From Teleogryllus oceanicus (Eukaryota; Arthropoda; Insecta; Orthoptera; Gryllidae), in NCBI GenBank assembly GCA_964035755.1, contig CAXIVR010000004.1, positions 27,537,307 through 27,601,306 of the forward strand: a stretch of 64,000 bases of DNA. Reading direction: 5' to 3'. The translations under genes were made by a program, and so were the position numbers. Below are positions 22,650 through 33,190 of the stretch, piece after piece; within the stretch, counting starts at the first letter, position 1, and each line of letters opens with the position of its first letter. The notes under the pieces are model-generated. The model worked only from the letters and a program-made list of their open reading frames with translations, had not been told where the DNA came from and did not search any database.

Positions 22650-23990
22650 TTTCTAGTCGATCTATCCTATCCACTCCCCAAATTTCTGCCCCATAATTCA
22701 TTTTCTGGAGAACTAGCGATTTAAACATCGTCTCGCAAACCCTTTAAAGGCAATTCCGGAACCCTGCGCACTGCGCAAACATTTCTTTGAGCGCAATTCT
22801 TCCTTTTCTGTAGCCGCCACTATGTGATTACTCCATCCCCCATTCATGGAAAATTTTGCCCCAAGATATGTAAATGTTTTTACCAGTCAATCTCCCCCTG
22901 AGCGTAAAAACCCTCTCTCCTTTTACCCAGATAAATCCATTCTGAAGACAACTCTTTGGTTTTTGAATATTTACTTTTAATCCCCATGTTTCACTATACG
23001 TTTCTAGGATATTTAAACTTTTTTTTAAGCCGTCAATAGTCTGAACAAACTAAAACATCAGCATATAGGTCCGGAATGTTCAGGCCCCCAATTTCCGGCG
23101 CAGATGTATCCGCATCCTGTAACCACGTCAATAAATCGTTTATAAACAAGATAAACAATAGCGGTGAGAGGAAGCCTGTCTTACTCCCCTGTCGATTTTA
23201 TTTTTCGCGTTGTACTTCCATCACCGCACCTGACACAGAAATTTCGTCTTCGTATATGCTCTGCAACACTTTTAAAACTTTACGTGAGACGCCTAGCTCA
23301 TTAAGTTTTTTGATCTTTCTATTGATAGAGTCAAAGCCATTTCCCAAATCTACAAAAATGCAATATAAGTGGCCCGTTTACGCGCAAGCCCTCTTTACTA
23401 AGTTTTCTAAACACAAGATATTGTCGGTAGTCTGAAGCCTCTCCTAAAGCCTGCTTGCAATTCTGATATTTTACTGTGCTTTCGCCATTACTCAGTCGCC
23501 CGTTGGTATTTTACAAAATAGCTTGCTCAGAGCTGGTAAAAACTAATTCCGGATAATTTTGTGGGCAATTCTATTCCTTTATTCTTAAAGACTGGTTGGA
23601 GGATCGCTGTACTCCACGTTTCTGGATACGATCCAGAATCAACTTTGCATTAAATAAATTTAGAATACTCTCTGGGTCTATTACCAATTCCGAAATAAAT
23701 TGTGTCGGAATCGTCCGCGCCGCCTGCCTTCTTATTATTCATGGCTAGCATAGCCCTATTCACTTCATTCAGGTTATCGGTTCGTCTAATTCAGGGACAT
23801 CCCGGTCCTGATAATATATTCCCTGTTTCAATATTCGCTATTTCGAGCGCCCGTGAAAAGTACTGCTCCCACGCGTCTGGTGAAATCGCATTCCACATTT
23901 CTTTTATTACGCGGGGATCTTATAACGTCCAAATTGATTTATTATGATTGTTTCTTAAAATTGCCTCTATTCTTGCTGTCTCACCCCCTG
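22650..23990 (-). pseudogene. LINE reverse transcriptase domain, broken
   Basis: Minus-strand reading gives YPETWSTAILQPVFKNKG (about 23640-23585), the N-terminal RT motif of LINEs. GFLSPLLFILFINDL (about 23185-23140) is the motif before the catalytic site. LYADVLVCS (about 23070-23040) sits where YADD is expected, so the second catalytic Asp is changed or shifted. MNYGAEIWGVDRIDRLESAE (about 22700-22640) belongs to the thumb or connection region. Several stops and frameshifts interrupt the domain. Confidence 0.82.
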
Positions 23991-24369
23991 CCAAGATTTC
24001 TTCGATTTCTTAATTGTGGCCTCATGTTTCCTACGTAGTAACAAGTAACTTTTCTCGCTTCACCAGTTCACTGTTTCTGAACATTCTTAAGGCTACTATT
24101 GCTTCACGCCTGCTCACCGACACTCCTCGCTAAACCATCCTTGGTCAGTACCTTCCTCCTCTCCCCACATTGCATGCCCCTCCCCGCGCGAAAAAGTCTC
24201 CTTTCTAAATTCTTTGCTTCTTTCCGGTGACCGCTCCTCTCGCGCCCACCCACCGAGTTAAAATAGCCTCTGCAAAATTTCCCGTCGCTTTTCCTCTTTC
24301 CATATAAACCGTCGTCTTGCTATTGTGAAGTTTGTTGCTCCGCCCGTGCCACTGCCTGTTTGGGAGTTC

Positions 24370-25090
24370 AGTAACATTTACTGCTAAATGAACGCACACA
24401 GGCAAATGGTCGGATTCTGCCTAATTCGATTCCAAATCAATAAATTGTTTATTCTTTCTGAGACAACAGAGCATAATCTACACTACCTCCATTCCCACTA
24501 ATAAAGTTAGTTCCCCTTCAGTATCCTGTCCATAGTTGCCATTTAAGATTTCGAGATTAAATCTCTGCATAATTCTAACAATTCCCGACCCTCATTATTG
24601 ATGACTGAGTCTTTGCTTTTTCTAGAATTAGCTCTCGCTTCTGCCGATCGAACTCCCAAAATACTCGTCATGGCCAATTCTAGCATTCATGTCACCTAAG
24701 ACTAGTAAATCAGTATTCGGATACCTTTGCTTCAACGAGTCTAAGAAAATTTGATTTCACCAAAAGCTTCTGGAGAATAATAACGCAGGGCCCTGCGGGG
24801 GCGGTATATAAATACAATTGCGAGGTCTGTATTTTGCATTACTAGTCTAATACAAAGAAAATTGTCGGAGTTTGTTGTAATTTCATAAATAAATTGCACT
24901 AACCTATCCTGGGAAAAATGCACGCAACACCTCCCGGGGACCACCCTTTCCCCTCTACGTTTTTAGTTTTGCATATGACTGAAAAACCCGACACATTTAA
25001 AGTCTCACCCTCCTTCCACCAAGTTTTTAACGAGACCGACAATATCAAATGTGTTTATGTACCATGAAGTCTTGATTTCCGAGCTTGAGC
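24370..25090 (-). pseudogene. LINE apurinic-like endonuclease domain, broken
   Basis: Three hallmarks of the exonuclease-endonuclease-phosphatase fold can be read on the minus strand. Near 24820-24770 there is VFIYRPRRA, followed by YYSPEAFGEI. Near 24700-24670 there is LLVLGDMNARIG, the GD-N-A metal and catalytic motif. At about 24416-24396 there is SDHLPV, the terminal catalytic His motif. In an intact element this domain nicks target DNA to prime reverse transcription. Several frameshifts separate the motifs, and one frame of 67 codons (24944-24741) survives. Confidence 0.82.
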
Positions 25091-25255
25091 CTAGACCTTG
25101 ATGTTCAACATCCTATTCTTAAAGCCTATTCCTGCCCTATTTGGCGACCTGCTGGTCCCGACTCACCGCAGCTTCCCTGCTGCCCTTTGCCGCAGCCATC
25201 GCCTCGTAAGAGGTCCTCCCAGGCTGGATAAAGTTGCCAGGATAAAGTTGCTGCA

Positions 25256-26070
25256 CTATCTCCAATTTCTGCTATTCATATATCTTCTTGAAGTAACGTT
25301 GCTTTGAAAATCGTTATTTTCAAGATATTAAACGGAATTTGAATTTTTGTGGAAATTTTTTTGATGATTTGATAGTTAGATACAGTAATGAATTATTACA
25401 AAAGCATTGTTCTTTATTTCTCAATGGATGACTTGTTTTCGCAATTGCTAATGAAGGAAACATCAGAATCGGAGGTAACTCGTCAAAAACGACGAGACGA
25501 AATAATTTTCTCCAAATAATAATTATTAATGAATTCATTATAATTCATTATAATGAATTTACAACATAATAAAATTTCTTAACTATTGAATTTAACGTGA
25601 CCGCTAAAAATGAAGAATAGAAAATTCAATTTAGAGGAGTTTAGATTTTTTGCAAATTCTCTATAACAGCAAACTCGCGTGCCATGAAAACAAGCAAATT
25701 GTACCGGCCGATGTGGTTCCATTAGCAGCATTTTATAACGTCATGATCGGGTTTTAAATTTTAATTCTCTAAGAAAGTCCCATTCGAACAACAACAACAA
25801 CAGGTAACAGTATACACAAACAAGTTTATATCTTGCTTCACTTATTAAAGTTAAAAATTCAATCGCTGGGACGAAAATTGTATTATAGATAATTAAAATT
25901 CTACTCAAGTAGAAAAAACCTTTTTTTTTAAATAGACAAGGATTCTGATCTAAAATAAAAATGAATAACTTTGATGTATAGATATAGTTCTGTAGTGGCA
26001 GCGGAGAATGAAAACGTAATAACTTTAATATATAGATACAGTCCTGTTGGCCGCGGAGATTTTGTGTACT
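25256..26070. other. AT-rich spacer with a 54-bp duplication
   Basis: AT-rich. Positions 25964-26006 and 26018-26058 are diverged direct copies (AATAACTTTGATGTATAGAT against AATAACTTTAATATATAGAT, both ending near GCGGAG) with a period of 54 bp. A short (CAA)n run lies near 25788. Confidence 0.6.
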
Positions 26071-26074
26071 CCAT

Positions 26075-26361
26075 GATAAACCATCTGGTCAATGAGGTAT
26101 CTACCACAATGAATAAAATGTAATGTTAATATGATTACATATAGCATGCTCTGCATTCTCACAGCGTACGATCAAAATGGTGTCATACTTTCACGACTTT
26201 CCATGAAATTATACGTACGTTTAATCTGTGTTACTTGGAACCACTGAGGATGGGAAGAATGTTCCCGTCCTGGTTACGTGTCTTGTTATATGTAATCATA
26301 TTAAAAATTACATTTAATACTATTGTGGTAAATACCTCATTGACCCCAGATAGTTTATATC
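26075..26361. repeat. Foldback (inverted-repeat) element
   Basis: The left arm 26075-26143 and the right arm 26287-26361 are near-perfect inverted copies. The left arm starts GATAAACCATCTGG...TCAATGAGG. The right arm, complemented, starts GATATAAACTATCTGG...TCAATGAGG, and the inner ends match over ATATGATTACATATA. The loop of about 143 bp has no recognisable frame. The size and form suit a foldback or MITE-like element, or a transcript that folds into a long hairpin. Confidence 0.8.
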
Positions 26362-27735
26362 GTATATATACATATCGTATATAGTATATTTATATCGTAT
26401 ATAGTACATATTTCGAGTCTACATTTGATAGAATTTGTGTGCAATTACCAGTGGCTTTTAGTGTATGCTCGTGCATATTGTTAGTTACGTTAATTGTTAA
26501 ATAAACATAGATATTAGTGAATTATATTTTACACAGAATTTAAATCGTTTGGAATTAGCAATATAATTATTGTGAGTCCATTATCCATACTTACGCAAAG
26601 AATTGAATTACACATCCTAATAAATGAGCAAAGAAATGTGAAATTTTGAATGTTGAAAGGCGTATTGGGCGAAAGGCCTTTGTGTCAGTGGCTTAATATG
26701 TTTGTCGAGCAGTATGAATTGCTTATGGTAATGCTGGGCAAACGCATTTCATTGAGATAGTTTACAAATATTATCAAACAGTGAGTTTGATACTTGTTTC
26801 AGAATAAATTGAAAATAATTTTGTATGTTATTAAAGATAACATTTTTTCAATGCAAAGACTACTAAATAAAACACGATGATTCAAATCCGATTTAATACG
26901 CGTGACAAACTCCGTTTGAGTAATTTTTGCTGTTTACGGTTTATAGCCACTCGTTTAAAACCTCGCCTAGAATCATGCTGCAAAATGTGTGTAATAGAGT
27001 GCCACTATGCAAATTTTCATGCTTCTGCACAAGATTTTTATTTCAGAAAATGATGTCGTCCCTGGACGAGCATCAGTTCAATCACGCACATTCACACGAT
27101 TGTCAAACCCAGATATAGCATTTAACAACACATGCGTATCAGCCTGTAAATTAAACATGAAAACGAATCTTCTCAAAATTTAATGACATTCATTCGTACT
27201 AGTGATGCATCAGTTAGCAAGCAGATTACTGAGAATCGGTCATATCAAATCTTTTTCCTATTAATCTGTAATCGGCCTTTCAACTGAATAATAGTCTCAT
27301 TAAATTTAATGGACACTTTAATTTCCTGATCAAGATAAATGCATGGACCATCATTCTGCGTTTTTCGGACATTCCCAGGCAGCATAGATTTACATTCTTT
27401 ACTATTACTGGTTTACAGTATTTGATTACAAAGATAATTTAATAAACGCGCTCAGTATTTCTAATAAAATTCATTACGTTATTTCGTTAATTAATTTAAT
27501 TAATTTAACAATGACCTCGGAAATTAGTGACGCAGGTGTTTCTTTGGACAATATCGTTACAATATCTGTCACAGTTTACAATTATTTATTACTTTTGTGG
27601 TTCAAGAACGTCATATTTTCTGAAATACATTCCGTCTACTAACTTACGGGAAATGTGTTACTATTTATTTTACTGGTCATTTCATGGAACTCACCAGTCC
27701 GGTCCAAGTAGGCAGGTGACTAGACAAGTTATTTA
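26362..27735. other. AT-rich spacer
   Basis: Begins with TATATCGTATATA repeats (26355-26410). Otherwise it is featureless AT-rich sequence with no coding resemblance. Confidence 0.5.
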
Positions 27736-27736
27736 T

Positions 27737-27748
27737 TATATTCTTCTT

Positions 27749-27779
<31 letters not shown>

Positions 27780-27808
27780 TTATTATTTATTGTTATTATT
27801 ATTATTAG
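27737..27808. repeat. (CTT)n / (ATT)n microsatellite
   Basis: About 12 TTC units followed directly by ATT units, a compound trinucleotide repeat. Confidence 0.93.
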
Positions 27809-28202
27809 TTAGTATTATATACAGTTTCCTGATTTTACTGTAATATTTGTGCAAATGAAAGGAGCCCCATTTTAGTTATAAATATAAAACTTTCACTAAT
27901 TACAACACTAATTCATATAGTAGGTAAAGACATAATGTAATTATAAGTCTACAACATCTCCAAACAAAATACAAAATTTTACATCCTCAACTTACTAAAA
28001 ATTCCACCCATAATCTTCCTGGTTACAAACACGTGGTGATTATGACTGCCTTATGGATATTAATAATTGCAGATTTATTCATCACCGTTACTCCTGTAAC
28101 TTGACAGATTTTTTGGCGCCGTGCTAGTGGCTGACAAGATCACTGGTATTGCTTTCGAGTTTCCCTCATGCCATTCCTCCCTTACATCTTAGACCAATTC
28201 TC
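27809..28202. other. AT-rich spacer
   Basis: No feature is seen before the first SINE target site. Confidence 0.45.
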
Positions 28203-28216
28203 TCTATTTTTTAAAC

Positions 28217-28764
28217 CGGTAGCAGTAGCTCAGTGCATCAACTGATGTCACTGCAGCGCCTCTGACCGGGAGGTCCTAGGTTCCCACTCCTCACGGCGGC
28301 AAGATTTTCGACACTAGCTTTTCAGCTAGGTCAAATTCAGCTGCTGTCTGGAGGAGACTTCTAGCGGCCGGCTGCTCTGATCGGTTCCGTGGTTTCTCTG
28401 ATCAACACCAGGCGAATGCCGGAGCAGTACCCTACCAAACGGGCCACGGACCGCGCGCGATCTGTCCTTCCTCTTCCTTGTCCTACCCCTATCCCTTACA
28501 CACACATGCTACACTAACATGCACCACACTACCACATATCCCGGGAGACCGGTCGGGAGCTTAGAGCTGTCCCGACTGGGACGGTGCCCCGTTGGTGGGA
28601 GACCTGGTTAGGAAACCCTACTAGCCGACGGTTGGTCGGCGCCGGATCTCGCCATCCAGGTGGGGAAAATCACCGCCATCTCCCGAGAAAAACATTCACT
28701 ACACTAACGGAACTAATTACCGAAGCAGTTGACGCGCCGGAAACACGAAAAACCAATCAATTAA
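28217..28764 (+). mobile_element. tRNA-derived SINE, copy 1
   Basis: The 5' part has the polymerase III A-box-like TAGCTCAGTGC (28226-28236). The B-box position reads GGTTCCCACTCC, which is degenerate compared with copy 2. The body is about 80-90% like copy 2 throughout, and the 3' end is a short CAATCAATTAATC tail. The flanks TCTATTTTTTAAAC (28203-28216) and TCTTTATTTTTTTAAC (28765-28780) form an imperfect target-site duplication. Such elements are non-coding and are copied by LINE enzymes. The 75-codon frame inside has no meaning. Confidence 0.92.
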
Positions 28765-28780
28765 TCTTTATTTTTTTAAC

Positions 28781-29750
28781 TTCATCTGATAACTTGCCGT
28801 GTTGTTATTAGTGCCTACCAAAGCGAAGTCTATAGTGGATATTAATGGATGCCTTGTTCCGTATGGTGACATCGGGCTTCTTAAAATGATTAGTTTTATC
28901 TATTAGAATGCTTGCATACCAATATTCTTTGTAGGTGTCATTTTGACGGACTGTTTGCGGATGGTACTTGTTTTACGGGTAATATTCTGCAGGAGACAGT
29001 ATTTCGGAGAGTTCGAGTGGCTTACTCCCCACGTCGTCATGTTTGTAGTATTTACTACTTAGTTTGTAATCAGTGCATGCAAAACACTACATCCTGCTTA
29101 CAAATGATGGATCGTTTCAAGTACTTCGCCCCACATTCTGCAGTTGTCATTCATTTCTACAAAGTATTTGAATATGTGTTAGAGATATTTTATTATTGAT
29201 ATTACTTGGTCTTGGATTGGGATAACGAGGACTTAAATCTCTGTGTACAGGTATCTCACATTTATATACTTGTGAGGTTAAAGCCTTTTCCTGGAATACG
29301 TCTGGGATAATTAATTTTCTTAATATGTAGATTCGTACGTCTATAATAAATTGTCCCCCTTTCTTCCTCGGGTAGCATGACCCTCTGAATGCAGCTCTTG
29401 GGTTGGTGATATGTAAAGGGGAGTAATTTGCTCTCTTATGGATATTTCTACTGCTTGAAATCGGCATTGGCCCTCTTGAGAGTGTCATAGAGTTCGAAAA
29501 TACTTGCAATATGTAGATATTGAGAGGTGCGATTAGATATTTTGAGTTGAAATGGGTCTTCAGAAGTGCTTTTGATCAAACGTAAGTACTTGTGAGCTAT
29601 TATGAGATGGGCAGGAATTCCAAAAGTCATTTATATTTACATCTCTTATACTCTCTTTACATAATGTCTCATATTTAGTGTTACTAGACTTACTTTAGTG
29701 TCACTTATGCTTTGGATCTTACATTTGTTATTGCTAATCAATACATATTG
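28781..29750. other. AT-rich spacer
   Basis: No recognisable gene or repeat. The 95- and 120-codon frames on opposite strands have no domain resemblance. Confidence 0.45.
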
Positions 29751-29753
29751 TAT

Positions 29754-29809
<56 letters not shown>
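29754..29809. repeat. (AT)n microsatellite
   Basis: About 27 AT dinucleotides followed by a few AC units. Confidence 0.97.
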
Positions 29810-29816
<7 letters not shown>

Positions 29817-31384
29817 CTGTTATAACCATGTTCAGTAATTCCTTATTGTTTCAATCACGTTTCAAAGATGAGCAGCAAAGTTTCATGCAATGCAAGAAAG
29901 TCATTCATTATTTTCAGTCCCTTTTTTGGTTTGAATTCGACCCATTCTTGTCCACGATTATAGTAGATTCACTGCAAAGCAAAACCGGATAGGACTCAAA
30001 ATTCCCCCTGGAAGATACTAAATTCAGTTTCCATTGTCTTTGTTAGTAATTTTCTTAGTTTTGTAGGTTACATGAATCGTATTGCGCCATTTTTTCATGA
30101 TGTTCGCTATTTTTGCTGACGTAAATCGAATTTTATTGAAGGGTCTACTGTCCCAGATTTCATGTTCGTGTTGCCCTCAGAAATATAGAAAGGAATATCC
30201 TTGAGTTCTTGTAAACAAAATATTTAATCAAATGTAAGATGATAGTATGAAAGATCATGAATTTCTTGAACCAGAGATTATGAAGTCCGTCCAACCCAGG
30301 ACTTTTTCACTTGTGCAGCTTGTACATAACCTCTTTCAAAATGGAATGGTAAATGTTCTAATGTTTCCGATTTCTCTTCAATTCATGTATATCTGTTCTA
30401 ACCATGGATCATTCTTATTGAAGTTTTCTGTTGACCATACGTTGCTCCAGAATTCTTCTACAACTGACTTTCAGAAACTTCGTTAAGATGGATTTCACCC
30501 TTCAATTCTTCTACAGAAGGTTTTTGATGTCCAAAAATCTTTATTGTCAGTTTTCCTTCTAAGACATTGATGTAACGTCGCAAACGCTTTAATATTCCAT
30601 ACTTTGTTTTCAATATGTTACAAATGCTTCCCACTGGAAAATCTCAATTAACGCAATATCTGGCCTAATGACCTTAATTTATTAGTAAATGATAATTAAT
30701 TTATTATTATTGTAAGTTATTAATAATAATTATATATAACACCACTAATAATATATTCATGATAATAATCATTATTACGCTCAAAATTTGCAACATTTGA
30801 ATGAATGTACAAATTACAGTTTTAAAAAATTTAAAAAAATGTCTATTAATAGCAATAACATCAGACATATTCCATCACCATATTATACACATTACACTCA
30901 TCTTTACTTGAAGGGCCTAATCAAACACGTCAGAGTAATACTGCGTTTTCTCGATGATATATTGTGTTATATATTTGAAATTTAGAAAATCGCTCACCAT
31001 ATTTCATAAGAAAATTTTGATTGTAACGGTATGAATGTAAATAACGGTAAAACAGTATACGGACTATTTCAATCCGGATAGCATGGGCACTTATTCATCC
31101 AGGTATCATCACAGAGAGCAAACGGTTGATTAGTAAAACCATCTTGAAGGAAGCACGTTTAGAAAGAGATAGTCATCAATTCTTTTGACTGCCAGGAAAT
31201 TTACTAATTACTGAGTAATAATATTAGTAGAGATTTTTGACAGTTACTAGTTTTGAAACTAATTCACATTTCTCAAACTTCTAGCTCTTCCCCCCTGCCC
31301 TCGCCTTTTCCTCCAACCCATCTTTCCATCCGTACTTCCTGACCGGTTCTCTTACTCCTATTGTTTGTCACAGCCAAGGTCACC
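29810..31384. other. AT-rich spacer
   Basis: AT-rich with short TAATAATTAT runs near 30690-30780. No feature is supported. Confidence 0.45.
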
Positions 31385-31396
31385 TCTGAATGGACA

Positions 31397-31945
31397 ACTG
31401 GTAGCGGTAGCTCAGTGCATCAACTGATGTCACTGCAGCGCCTCTGACCGGGAGGTCCTAGGTTCGAGTCCTGATGGCGGCAGGATTTTCGACACTAGCT
31501 TTTCAGCTAGGTCGAATTCAGTCGCTGTCTGGAGGAGAATTCTAGCGGCTGGCTGCTTTGATCGGTAGTTTTCATGGTTTCTCCGATCAACACCAGGCGA
31601 ATGCCGGAGCAGTACCCTACCAAACGGGCCACGGACCGCGCGCGATCTGTTCTTCCTCTTCCTTGTCCTATCCTCTCCTCTTACACAACACTACACTAAC
31701 ATGCACTCACTGCCACATATTCCGGGAGGCCGGTCGGGAGCTTAGAGCTTGTCCTGACTGGGGCGTGCCCCGCTGGTGGGAGAGTGCTGGTTGAGGAAAC
31801 CTCACTAGCCGACGGTAGGTCGGCGCCGGATCTGCCATCCAGCGGGGAAGATCACCGCCATCTCCCGAGAAAAAGATACATGCACTTTCACTAGCGGACC
31901 AATGACCGAAGCTGTCGACGCGCCCTGAAACACGAAAACAATCAA
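31397..31945 (+). mobile_element. tRNA-derived SINE, copy 2 (best preserved)
   Basis: It has an A-box-like TAGCTCAGTGC (31408-31418) and a perfect consensus B-box GGTTCGAGTCC (31461-31471), so the head is tRNA-like. The body of about 470 bp matches copy 1, and the tail is ACAATCAATC-like. The insertion is bounded by TCTGAATGGACA (31385-31396) and TCTGAATGACA (31946-31956), an 11-12 bp target-site duplication that proves retroposition. An internal hairpin GGTCGGGA...TCCTGACT is discussed in the findings. Confidence 0.95.
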
Positions 31946-31956
31946 TCTGAATGACA

Positions 31957-32143
31957 CCTTTGCGGACGTCTCCTTCAGCCGCTCCTCAGCGAGCACCACA
32001 CTTGCATAGCAGCTCTTCCGCAAGTTTAGCTAGCTTGGTACGCCGCCACCCACACTATCACCACCATCCCCTCCGTCATCCCTAGGAGCTGCAGCCGTCG
32101 CTGACACTACAACCATCGCCATCCCAGCCACCCTCGCCCATTT
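31957..32143. other. Spacer between SINE copies 2 and 3
   Basis: Short, moderately C-rich unique sequence (CCACCATC words). No feature. Confidence 0.4.
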
Positions 32144-32155
32144 TCATCTCCTTGA

Positions 32156-32577
32156 ACCGGGAGAGGTAGTTCAGGAGACTGTCTCTGAAGTGCTTCTGAC
32201 CGGGAGAACCTAGGGTTCGAGCCCAGACGCTGGCAGGATTTTCCACACTATCTGTAAACGAGTTCAGTCGTTGTCTGGGAAAATAATTCTAGCAGCCGGC
32301 TGCTCTGATCGGTAGTTTTCCGTGTCTTTTTCCCATTGATACCAGTATTAATGCCGGAGCAGTACCATAACAAACGGGCCACGACTGCGCAATCTTTCCT
32401 TTCTTTTCTTATCTTATCGTCACCCCTTACTTACGGACGGTAGGTCGGCGCCGGATTTCACCATCAAGCGGGAATAGATCATCGCCATCTCCCGCGGATA
32501 AACATTCACTACACTTACGGCACTAACGATCTTAGCAGTTGACGCACCTGGAATCACTAATGAATCAATCAAAACAA
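32156..32577 (+). mobile_element. tRNA-derived SINE, copy 3 (internally deleted)
   Basis: Same family as the two upstream copies. The A-box region reads GGTAGTTCAGG (degenerate), and the B-box is GGTTCGAGCCC (32214-32224). The shared words GCCGGAGCAGTACC and GGTCGGCGCCGGAT remain, but the segment of about 140 bp between them is lost near 32430. The flanks TCATCTCCTTGA (32144-32155) and TCATCGCCCTTGA (32578-32590) form an imperfect target-site duplication. Confidence 0.9.
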
Positions 32578-32590
32578 TCATCGCCCTTGA

Positions 32591-33190
32591 CTATCCTCTC
32601 CGCATCCTCCACCGCCGCTGTGGCCACCACTTCTTCAGCAGCACCATCGCTGCCGCCGCCGCCGCTTCCGCTTCCGCTTCCGCCGGGTGTGCGTCCCGTG
32701 GGGCATACCGGTGCGCCGCCTCCGCACCGACTCCCAGGCCCAGACCGGCTCTCGAATGAAGCGGTTCGCTCCCGGTGATGAGGCGGGGATCCGAGTCGTG
32801 CAGAGGCTTCGGGCTGAAGTGGCCAAATTGGGTCACGTAACTAAGCTCCACAAAGACGCCCGCCCGCCGCCCCGCCGCCTTCGGGCCTTTAACAAGTGAT
32901 TGCCGCCGCCGCGCTGCCCCAGGACCGCTAGAGTTGGCCATGGAGTTTTGCGGCCCGACGTCGCCTTCGTTCTGTTTTCCTAGCGGGACCCCGACGAAAC
33001 GAGGTTGGGCCTCTGGAAGTTTGGCGCCGAGTTAAATTTAGGCCCCGTGCGCCGGCGCCTGAGCGCGGTTGTCTGGAGGGTCCTCCGCCCCCACCTCCCA
33101 CGCCCTAATTTCGCGACGGACCTTCGTTCAAGAAGAGCATCGCACCGCGGACGCCGTTGCGTTTTCTTGTTCGTTAGTTGTGCGTTTAAA
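32591..33190. other. CpG-rich island
   Basis: GC-rich with (CCG)n and CTTCCG triplet runs at 32650-32690. Frames of 60-116 codons on both strands are Pro/Arg/Ala-rich, with no domain. A CpG-island promoter is possible but unproven. Confidence 0.4.

Larger units (their letters stand above)
21900..25255 (-). mobile_element. Degenerate APE-type non-LTR retrotransposon (LINE)
   Basis: On the minus strand the interval encodes, in broken frames, the usual second ORF of a LINE: an AP-like endonuclease (about 25090-24370), then a reverse transcriptase (about 23990-22650), then a C-terminal region with a Cys/His-like motif (to about 21912). Frames change every 100-250 bp and stops are frequent, so it cannot be active as read. 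No first ORF was recognised, so the copy is probably 5' truncated. The endonuclease and thumb wording recalls the CR1/L2/Jockey group, but the clade is not settled. Terminal duplications were not found. Confidence 0.85.

Noticed and set aside
31397..31480. tRNA gene at the SINE head
   Set aside because: A- and B-box words are present, but a complete cloverleaf with an acceptor stem is not, and the same head occurs in three copies with SINE bodies and target duplications.
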